Of a stretch of 25,625 nucleotides of DNA, positions 1-8,310 are shown piece after piece. A program made the translations under genes and the position numbers. Under the pieces are notes generated by a model. That model saw nothing but the letters and a program-made list of their open reading frames with translations, ran no database searches and was not told the origin of the DNA. The DNA is taken from NCBI GenBank assembly GCA_032718475.1, contig JAUCBJ010005198.1, positions 1 through 25,625 on the forward strand. The letters are read 5' to 3'. The stretch's first letter is position 1; each line of letters opens with the position of its first letter. The stretch is from Nemertoderma westbladi. Its lineage: Eukaryota; Xenacoelomorpha; Nemertodermatida; Nemertodermatidae.

Positions 1-127
1 CTAATGCACACTTACTGGGTTAATTCGTGCTTGTTTGTCATTACATCGCTACTTACCATTGAACCTACAAAGCATCCACTATGTAACAGCCGCTATATAA
101 TAAACATCTGGATTGGGACAGTAATAA

Positions 128-187
128 CAAAATGAAAACACTTTAGTGTAGAGACACCACTCTCTACACTTAAGTGTTTTCATTTTG
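128..187. repeat. Near-perfect inverted repeat (hairpin) upstream of the FReD gene
   Basis: Two 26-nt arms at 128-153 and 162-187 are reverse complements with one mismatch, separated by an 8-nt loop. One further pair (127/188) extends the stem. It lies about 115 bp upstream of the first exon of the fibrinogen-related gene. It could be a cruciform-forming promoter element, a tiny foldback element, or a relic of one. The structure is read directly; the function is unknown. Confidence 0.85.
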
Positions 188-253
188 TGAAACTCCCACA
201 CTTTGTATATTTACATAGGAAGTGTGAACTTTTAACTCATTCGCTAAATGACT

Positions 254-262
254 TTTTATATA
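254..262 (+). promoter_or_regulatory. Candidate TATA box for the FReD gene
   Basis: A TTTATATAA stretch lies about 41-49 bp before the ATG at 303. A start site some 30 bp downstream would give a very short 5' UTR. The spacing is plausible, but the surroundings are AT-rich, so chance is possible. Confidence 0.4.
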
Positions 263-302
263 ACATTATTGTGAGCAATAAATTTATTTACACAAATTTT
301 AA

Positions 303-1859
303 ATGTTAAAGACGGCTATTTCACTTTTAGCTTTTGTGGCTCTTTTAGCCGCTGGGTGCCTCGGAGAGAGCAGCGGTGATTCACCGAGAATGGTTGAAAG
401 GAAAGACAAGGTTAGTTATAGTTATATCTTGGAGATAACCATGGGAATCCAAACAATAAAAATAGAATACAAACCTTGACACAACTTGTCTTTGGCGATT
501 TTCGCAAGACCAATGTACTTGAGAATTCGGCAAGGAAAGTTATGTGTTCAGCGAATTCGGTCTTCTTACTTTTCAATACCAAATTTGGAGGAAGCTTCTA
601 GCTGTGTAACAACTTTTGAATTCCCTCCAATGTTAGTTTCACGTTGAACTATGAATACGTTCGTCTATAACCGAATAGCAGCTAACCACCGAATATGAGC
701 TCTAAAGGCATCAAAAAGGAAATTTGAGTTTGAGCTATGACTGGAAAAATCTATTGAAAATAAATTATCATTAGTTTAAACTTTACCAAACAGACGGACG
801 GACGGACATGCACGTGCACCATTTGCCCAATATGAACAGAATGACAATGCTCGAGGACTGCATGTCTTGCCCCATAAACATGCAGTTATCTGCAAACAAT
901 TTAATAGTTGAAGTTCGAGATAGTGCCTACTACAGTAGTAATAAATCCCATAACCACAGTATAGGCTTACAATTTATGTTCAACACATTAGATGTTAAAT
1001 AATTAATTGTTTTAAAGGCATATGTATTAGTGTCGACTGTGTGAGCAATAATAATAATAACGGCTTCTCTAAAGGTACAAATATTTTTAATTTGATAGAA
1101 GTAATTTTATTGCAGGCATCCAATACAACCATGGCATCTGCAACTAAAAACCTTGTTCGACGTTCCGAACAAGTTTGCGAGAAACATATGAGTAGCAAAT
1201 GCCCTAAGCTGAAGGGAATATGTGCACGGCTCAATACTCTGGGGCAGCAGTTGGTCAGATGCAAAGGGAATGTTGTAGCGATACAGATGCAATTGACATC
1301 CGATAGATTGAGCTTCGACCGAAGATGGGATGAATACGTTAAAGGATTCGGTAATCCTGGGGGAAGTTATTGGTTGGGCTTAGACAACATAAAGATGCTA
1401 ACCAATGATTTTGGATCGGTTGAGTTGGGTATTAGGATCAACTATAATGGATATTACTACTGCGCATCCTATTCCACTTTCACAGTCACCGGATCCGATT
1501 ATAGACTTCATGTCGGCACCTACAGTACACCGACTTCCTACAAAGGTGTGAAAAATCCAAACAGCCCCATCATATACCCAGCTCATGATGCCTTGAAACC
1601 TTTAAATGGGATTAGTTTCAGCACTATTGACCATGATCGCGACGAATGGTCTGGACATCTGGTTGATTACTACGGTAGCGGTGGGTGGTGGTATAAGTAC
1701 ACCTACAACAGTAATCTTAATGGTTTGAAATACAGTGCGGAATTCGATCAATTTCCGAAATGGGGGATATTCTGGGCACCCGGTGGTGGACCCAGCTACA
1801 ACTTCTTCAAGGCTCAAGGTTCCGAAATGTGGATTGATTTCAATGGTCGAACGCCATAA
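303..1859 (+). CDS. Secreted fibrinogen-related (FReD) protein, two exons (303-410, 1116-1859)
   Basis: Exon 1 encodes 36 aa starting MLKTAISLLAFVALLAAGCLG, a clear signal peptide, and ends AAG|GTTAGT. Exon 2 starts after TTTTATTGCAG at 1116 in the same phase (0), giving a 283-aa protein. Residues 37-90 carry four cysteines (57, 65, 72, 85) and no known domain. From about residue 89 the chain matches a fibrinogen C-terminal domain: RRWDEYVKGFGN (105-116), YWLGLDNI (121-128), a calcium-loop-like DHDRDEW (208-214), GGWWY (225-229), NSNLNG (234-239) and MWI (274-276). FReD proteins are typically secreted lectins or immune recognition proteins. Two oddities stand out. The first FReD subdomain (normally about 60 residues ending in GGGWT) is absent. 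The cysteine pair that brackets GGWWY in the family is replaced by Tyr222 and Tyr231. The fold assignment is strong; ligand and role are unknown. Confidence 0.82.
411..1115 (+). other. Intron of the FReD gene
   Basis: The 705-bp intron has donor GTTAGT and acceptor TTTTATTGCAG and joins two phase-0 ends. Reading through the donor hits TGA at 477-479, so splicing is needed to link the signal peptide to the FReD domain. A 64-codon ATG frame inside (808-1002) shows no recognisable motif and is probably chance. Confidence 0.75.
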
Positions 1860-2033
1860 TGCTGAATTGTTAACTTTTTCTGGTTTGGTTGTGTAGGTTT
1901 TTATGTTATATAGATATTATTACATAAAATTATTTTAGTAAATTATTATGGTTATCAAAAAAGCATATAAATTTTACTAATTGTTCCTGGTGGAAGTCTT
2001 ATAATATATCTTTGTTTTATTTACTTATTCCGT

Positions 2034-2039
2034 AATAAA
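2034..2039 (+). other. Candidate polyadenylation signal of the FReD gene
   Basis: This AATAAA lies 175 bp after the stop codon at 1857-1859. It is the first canonical hexamer I see on the plus strand after the gene. Confidence 0.45.
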
Positions 2040-2043
2040 TAGG

Positions 2044-2121
2044 CTAGGCACCTCTGACCCTGATATCGCCCAATTGCTCCACAATTCCTCGGTCCGAGGT
2101 AGATGTCTGGCAGAGGCCTAG
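2044..2121. repeat. Short imperfect foldback
   Basis: CTAGGCACCTCTG at 2044-2056 pairs with CAGAGGCCTAG at 2111-2121, allowing a 2-nt bulge. A small CTCGGTCCGAG palindrome lies inside. It could be a decayed small repeat. The evidence is weak. Confidence 0.3.
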
Positions 2122-2270
2122 TCGCAGAAATTAATTGATATAAAACGCTCGTTGTTTTCTTTATTTGCCAGGGCAATAAAAACTCCAAAAAGATAGTTTA
2201 TTTCCTGAAGTAACTCTGTGTCAGTCTCGGTCATAACATTAGAATATCTTTTGATATTACTACGTCTACT

Positions 2271-3256
2271 CAGGGACAGGATACGATACGATACGATACG
2301 AAAATACGATACGATACGAACCAATTTTTAATGATTCGATACGATACGAATGCAATTTTGTGAAAATACGATACGATACGAAAAATCCAAGATAGGATAC
2401 CTAAAGATAGATTTTTTCGTATCGTATTTTGTCTAAGAGTTGATAAAAAACATGTATTGCATTTTTTGTGTTATTACACTTAGAAAATCATATAAATTAT
2501 CTATATAATTGGCAAGTATTTTTATTTAAATGTTCCAGACCAGTATGCTTGCTACCAGGCCCTGGCTTGCTACTACAGCGGGCAATATTGTATCAATTCT
2601 CCACTGTCTACAACATCCATAAGGACGTTATGCAACGCGGCCCAATAATAGGCGTTACCATAATACCATGCCATTATATGGCATGGTATTATATGCAATT
2701 ACGGAAAATTTTGAATTTGATGTAGGGGGGCCTATGAAATAAAATTCAAAACTTCAATTTCGAAGTTAAACTAATGCTAGAATAAAGCTATAATGTTTTA
2801 TTTATTTTATTATCCCACTATAATGCCTATCATATCATCAAAGGCCTTGTAGGCGCGATTAGAGTTCTCCTCAAAATTTATTATAACTGATATTAGATTA
2901 TATTTCAGTGGTCTTTTTGTCATTATTCTAAAACAGTTAATTAAAATGTGTTAACGATCCTCCTGTCTTACACATTTTATTGGCATAGTAAAACTGTAAG
3001 CTGTAACCTAATTTATACATCAATTTTGAGAAAAAAAAATGTAAACAAATAAGTGGTGTGATCTCTGGTTTGACTGTTGAAAAAATTAATATTTACACAA
3101 AATAATAAGATACGAAAATACGATACGAAATACGAAAAATATTTATTCGTATTATACGATACGACGTCAATTTTTATGATACGATACGAAATTCGATACG
3201 AATAAAATACTGCAATACGAAAAACAGTTTTCGTATCGTATCGTATCCTGTCCCTG
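2271..3256. mobile_element. Non-autonomous DNA transposon with perfect 26-bp TIRs, hAT-like
   Basis: 2271-2296 and 3231-3256 are exact reverse complements (26/26) that begin CAGGGACAGG. Inside both ends lie many copies of a 5-bp ATACG repeat (about 2280-2400 and 3110-3240) in opposite orientation, a typical subterminal repeat layout. The interior has no transposase-like frame, so it would depend on an enzyme supplied elsewhere. CAGGG termini recall hAT elements, which make 8-bp target duplications. The flanks GTCTACT and GTTCTACT are similar but not clean, so the superfamily is inference. Confidence 0.75.
2660..2692. repeat. Perfect 14-bp-arm palindrome inside the DNA transposon
   Basis: ATAATACCATGCCA at 2660-2673 is the exact reverse complement of 2679-2692, with a 5-nt loop. 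It sits near the middle of the TIR element. Confidence 0.8.
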
Positions 3257-3264
3257 CAGTTCTA

Positions 3265-3412
3265 CTTACTAAAGGCATGCTGCATTGAAGTCAGCTGCAT
3301 TATATATATTTATTGTACATATATTAAGAATGCTAATGCTATGCCAGCTTGTCAGCAAAGTTGCGCCACCAGAACACCCTATCACCCAAGATATCTGCTA
3401 GTTCATACGCTG
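3265..3412 (-). mobile_element. 3' stub of the window's LINE family (copy A)
   Basis: From GGCATGCTGCATTG to the region around ATATCTGCTAG the plus strand matches the 3' end of the full-length minus-strand LINE (21470-21580). It covers the 3' UTR and the last codons, with several substitutions and a small AT-rich insertion. It is an old 5'-truncated copy lying directly beside the right TIR of the DNA transposon. Confidence 0.7.
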
Positions 3413-3437
3413 TACATGATTTTTATATACCAGTATA

Positions 3438-3470
3438 TTAGATTAGATTAGATTAGATTAGAGATTAGAT
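3438..3470. repeat. GATTA microsatellite
   Basis: A short run of five-base TTAGA/GATTA repeats, with one interrupted unit at its right end. Confidence 0.8.
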
Positions 3471-3721
3471 AAGGATCATTCGCTTGCCTATGAGCGAGAA
3501 CGATGTAATATGCTCTGTATCCGTATCTCAATAATGCTTTGTATCTGTATATCTGTGTGTCTCTGTATTTCTATTATTTGTATTGGTATTATTATTAGTA
3601 GGCCTATCTACTGTACGTGTGTAATTTATGTGTATACTATATATATTTTCACGCAAAAAATTCATAAGTGAAGTTAAACAATACTTTTCTTCTCTTTGCT
3701 TGATTTGATTAATTATTATTT

Positions 3722-4710
3722 ACTAAAATTCCTGAGTGCTTGGAGCTCATTCACTCCATTATTCTGGACATGTATAGGACACAGAGAGTCCCACAAGAAA
3801 TTAAAATATAAAAGTTTGCCCATGCCCCAAAGAAGGGCAACCTAACAACCTATGAATCTTTTCGTGGAAACTCGTTAATCTCGATTGCTGCAAAGCAATA
3901 CAACAGAATTATATTAAATTGCATCAGAGGTAGCCCAAAGGCTTCTCTGTTCATTTGACGAGGTTGCTTCTAGTGTTTGTCTTTTTGTAAACTCCAAGAT
4001 GTCCAAAATTATGACAGTGAAACTTGATATCCCTCAAGAAATGTCTGATCGTAAGGGCATAAGCTAAAGGGATGGCTTGCTTGAGAATGTTGATGACTTC
4101 TGCTACTTTGGATCATTGATCTGGAAGTCAGGTGAAGACCTTCGGATACGTAAGAGGAAGGCATAGGCAGCATTGAATAGTCTATCCAGGATTTGTAAGT
4201 CCCACAGAATAAATTATTTCTGGCAGCAGTAGTACCAGTACTCTTATATGGGAGTCCATGGTGGGCTCTAACTGCAGAGGATACCAAATCTCTGGACGGC
4301 ACGTTCACATGAATGCTGCACCGGGTTCATTTTGTTATGCACAATGAACGCATCTCCAACCAGAGTATATACCACATTGGAGCTGTTTCATCGTCTCTCC
4401 TAGCTTGACATTAGGAAAGCAGACCATTACTTTGGGCGTGAGGACTAACCAGCGCTTAATCTTGTGCTTTGGCTACATCATGAAGTGAATAAGTATGGTG
4501 GACAGCCCATGACTTTTTTTGAGACGCCTCATGAAGGACACTGGCCTTGAAGATACGGATGATCTAGTAATTGTCAAGGGACCAGACGTTGTGGCGGCGC
4601 AATTTTGTCGACAAGCCGGCACAGAATTCTAAATATATGTAACATATAATGCAGCTTCAACGTAGCATGCCGATAGTACAGTAGTACTAGTAGTGCTGAC
4701 AACTTTAATT
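3722..4710 (+). pseudogene. Degenerate, internally deleted LINE copy (copy B)
   Basis: The sequence follows the LINE ORF from around CCTGAGTG (equivalent to 5562 in copy C) to its 3' UTR, with many substitutions and indels. At about 3930 it jumps from the segment before the RT core to the segment after the FADD motif. Roughly 510 bp are missing, including the catalytic aspartates. It ends with a degenerate TAG/GTA-rich tail near 4670-4700. This is the most diverged long copy here and cannot encode a functional enzyme. Confidence 0.85.
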
Positions 4711-5012
4711 TTAAATTTCCGTCAACTGAAGCAATTCTTAATCGCTCATCTTTCTTTGCTCCACATACTATAGAGTAGGAATATGTTCGACACAATCCAT
4801 TTCCATCAAGTCATAATAATTATTAATAGGCAATTGCAAGTGATAGTGAAAATGATTCTCAAAGTGAAAGAAAAATTACTGTCAGGTAGGTCGATATTTA
4901 TGGTGCCAGATAGGGGGGAGGGGGGGGGGGGGGGGGGATGCAATCAAAATTGATCCCTCTCCATGGGAAAATCGATGCAAATAACATCCGATTACTTCGA
5001 CTACGATTACTT
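4711..5012. other. Intergenic spacer with G run
   Basis: There is no gene. An 18-nt G run at 4920-4937 is preceded by GGGGGGA. The rest is AT-rich and unremarkable. Confidence 0.7.
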
Positions 5013-5080
5013 CGTTTATTGTTTTGGTTAGAATAACGTGCCACTGTAAACTGCTCCTTTCCCTAAATTGATAATTTAAC
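5013..5080 (+). repeat. Solitary unit related to the 16.3-17.2 kb satellite
   Basis: It contains GTTTATTGTTTTGGTTAGAA, then a TGTAAACTGCTCCTTTCCCT segment, in the same order and spacing as the tandem units at 16292-17258. It is flanked by unrelated sequence, so it is a dispersed single copy. Confidence 0.8.
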
Positions 5081-5401
5081 ATTGAGACAAAATATTAATT
5101 CGCCGTAATGGGATTTGTTGCCCCCCCCCCCCACCCCTGTTTCGACGTCGACGGTGCATAGTGTGATATACCTGCCTGTTGCAAAACTAATTAAAATTCA
5201 TATGTGTATAAACAATATTCCCCAAATCACGATAGGATGTTGACTAACAGTTGAAGGTTATACTGTAGCTATGCGACGTGTGTCACATATAATATCTCAA
5301 AACTCTGGTAAGGTAAACTACGTAAGTGAAAACTGCATTATGTTATACTGTAAATTGAATTCTTATTAAATTGTCTTATTTGCTCTGTTGCTATGGTAAC
5401 G
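5081..5401. other. Intergenic spacer with C run
   Basis: A 12-nt C run is at 5121-5132. Otherwise there is no gene or recognisable repeat up to the 5' truncation point of LINE copy C. Confidence 0.6.
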
Positions 5402-7079
5402 TGTATTGCCTGATAACTTTATAGAAGTAAAAGTGTCTGAGTCTGTACTCCCAGACATTCCCATTGGCGATATCTCCTTTGCAGAAGTGAAGGCTGCTGC
5501 AAAGAGCATTAAGACCAATCATGCCAGTGGAGTAGATGGCGTTCCCCCTGAGGTCTTTAAAATACCTGAGTGTTTAAAGCTCATCTATCCCATCAGAGTA
5601 GACATGTACCGAACAACAAGAGTCCCACAAGAAATGAAAACAAATAAGTTGGTGCCAGTTCCCAAGAAGGGCAACCTAACACTCTATGGTTCTTTTCGGG
5701 GAAATCTCATTGATCTCGATTGCTGCAAAGCTATACAATAGGATTCTATTAAATCGCATCAGGGATCCCATTGAGAGACTGCTCCGTGGAAATCAAAATG
5801 GGTTCCGTAAAGGTCGTGGGACCATGGAGCCCATTTTGGCACTTAGAAGGATAATTGAAGAGTTATCAAAAAAGAAAGACAGGCATCTGGCTGTTATCTT
5901 TGTTGACTTCTTCAAGGCCTTTGATTCAGTCTCTCGCTCACGTATGTTCAGCATACTTTCATTATATGGGATTCCTGATGAAATTATTGCAGCAATCAGA
6001 TCAGTATACGATGGTTCGACAACATTTGTGTCTACTGTTGACGGTGACACAGAACCATTTGATGTGTTATGAGGCGTCCTCCAAGGAGACACACTTGCAC
6101 CATTCTTGTTCATTATTGAGGTTGACTATGTTCTACGCATGTCCTTAGATCATTATAATGATGATGGGGTGATGATAACTCCACCTACTGGCTCCAGAAG
6201 TCGAGGAAATCCTGCCAAGTACCTAACTGATCTAGACTTAGCTGATGACTTAGGAGTACTCTCAGAATCATTAGAGGGAGCCCAACGGCTCCTCAGCTCA
6301 TTAGAACATGCTGCTTCTAGTGTTGGTCTTTTTATTAACTCCAGAAAGACCAAAATTCTGACAGTTAACTTTGAAAGACCTCAGCAAGTCTCTGATCGGA
6401 TGAGCATAAGCTCAAAGGATGGTATGCTTGAGCATGTGGACGACTTCTGTTACCTGGGATCATGGATCCGGAAGTCAGGTGAGGACCTTCGAATACGTAA
6501 GGGAAAGGCATGGGCAGCCTTGAATAGGCTTTCCAGGATTTGGAAGTCACCGAGAATTAATCGGAAACTTAAGGTCCGATTATTTAGAGCAGCAGTAGTT
6601 CCAGTACTCCTCTACGGGAGTCCATGCTGGGCTCTAACTGCTGAGGACACCAAATCTCTGGATGGCACATTCACAAGAATGCTATGCCGGGTTCATTGTG
6701 TCAAGTACAATGCACACATCTCCAACCAGACACTATATAACATTGGAGGTGTCTCATTGGTTCCCCCAAGCTTGACACTAGAACAAAATCGCCTCCGCTT
6801 TGCAGGACATTGCTTTCGCCGTGAGGACCAGCCAGTGCATAATCTTGTACTTTGGCAGCCTCATGGAGTGAATAAGCATGGTGGACAGCCCATGACTTTC
6901 TTGAGACGCATCTTAAAGGACACTGGCCTTAAAGATGCGGATGATCTAGCAAATGTCATGGGTGATAAGGGAGTTGTGGCGGTGGAATTTTGTTGACAAG
7001 CCGGCACAGCATTCTTAAAAATGCAGCTGCAATGCAGCATGCCGATCCTAGTAGTAGTAGTAGTAGTACTAGTAGTAGG
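5402..7079 (+). pseudogene. 5'-truncated LINE copy with two frameshifts and a stop (copy C)
   Basis: The copy begins at a codon equivalent to residue 559 of the full-length LINE protein (LPDNFIEVKV), so the whole endonuclease is missing. It then follows the reverse transcriptase and C-terminal region closely. Breaks relative to the intact copy are an extra A at 5702-5704, a Trp-to-TGA stop at 6070-6072, and an extra A near 6966 that replaces the last residues. The catalytic FADD is LADD (6236-6247). The 3' UTR and a TAG-repeat tail (7049-7079) are present. It is dead but much younger than copy B. Confidence 0.92.
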
Positions 7080-7994
7080 ACTGTAAATGTCCCCCGAATG
7101 TGTACAATATGACGGGAAGTATTACCATGCTAAAGAGCTGTAATGTTATTTTTATATAATTACAAATATGGGAGGAAATAGTTGAGTAAAGGTACACGAA
7201 TTCTCCACTTAAACTTAATATTTTGATACTTGTTTAAATCACTCTATGGTCCAAATAATGGGCCTGTGTCTGCGACATTAGACGCTATTTGATTTTATAT
7301 TGCCCTTGATGTGTTCCCAAGATGTTATTTAAGTTGTCTGATGGCATTTTTAATTTTTAAAACTGTTTATTGATTTTCTACGGAAAAGAAAAAGTGAGAC
7401 AATGAAATTAATAATTTAAATTTCATAAATATGTTGCTAAGGCGGTTACTAGGGCCGGGTTGGCGAACTGCAAGATAATTTCCGAAATTTTCTTCTTTAC
7501 CAGAGTGTTTACAACAGTTTCAGAACAACATTGATGCATTTTGATTAACTTTCTATAATATATACACTGGTTAAGAGATTCACAACATTCACCATGAACT
7601 TGTATCCTAAAATCGAAGAAACCCATTTTTGAGCAAAATTCTTTGAAGCCCAAAAAAATGCAATAAATCAAAAATGTAGAGGTGGCATCTGGCCTAGCCG
7701 GATTCGCCATGCCTTGAAGTACAAAAATCAGGTGGATGCCAACCATTAACAAAAAATGCCATCTCAACTTAGTTTTAGGGAATTGGCAGGTTGGCTAATA
7801 GGCCTATTTAAATAAAAACTGAATAAAAACCAACACAAAAGAGGTAGGTTTACAAATGACAGCTAAGATCTCTGTTTTTACAACTAGTTTATCACAAACT
7901 GATAGCATCGCATTCACTCATATATATTTTGGGAAAGACGATTTTCGTATATCTAATAGAGATTAGTATAATGTACTTTCTACAGTAATATAGG
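7080..7994. other. Intergenic, no supported gene
   Basis: The stretch is AT-rich. A minus-strand frame at 7423-7746 (107 codons from ATG, hydrophobic start, several Cys) has no recognisable domain and is not called as a gene. No repeats stand out. Confidence 0.6.
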
Positions 7995-8027
7995 CTCTCG
8001 TGCTGCGCGAAGGCCCAACGAACGTGT
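7995..8027. repeat. Dispersed GC-rich 33-bp motif, copy 1
   Basis: It begins CTCTCGTGCTGCGCGAAG and ends ACGAACGTGT. It matches 15184-15216 at 31 of 33 positions in the same orientation. It is more GC-rich than its surroundings. I do not recognise it. Confidence 0.75.
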
Positions 8028-8310
8028 ATTAGAGGCACGCAGAACCATTAAGAAGCCTGTTGGTTGAACCCATCAGGCTGCACCAGATCCTCCCTATCCT
8101 ATCGCTCATTTATTGTTGTAATAGGTCGTGTATACCGTATAATCGAAGTACCAATATTAACTAAAGACTTATTTGTGCAAACCCTCACGTTGAGCCCTGA
8201 CTTCGGGGTATTAACTGGTTATCTGTCTCACTGTCTGCTACTTACTTCGCCCATGTGAAGAATACCAGGTTTTCACTTTTCGGTCGAAATTCTATTGGAA
8301 TTTTATATAT
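8028..8310. other. Spacer before the 54/52-bp array
   Basis: No gene or repeat is seen. Similarity to the array begins only at GAAAAGGTCACA (8311). Confidence 0.5.

Noticed and set aside
7423-7767. Minus-strand frame with a hydrophobic start and several cysteines
   Set aside because: There is no recognisable domain, and AT-rich context and lack of any promoter or splice evidence make a small secreted protein unproven. The first ATG gives 107 aa (7423-7746).
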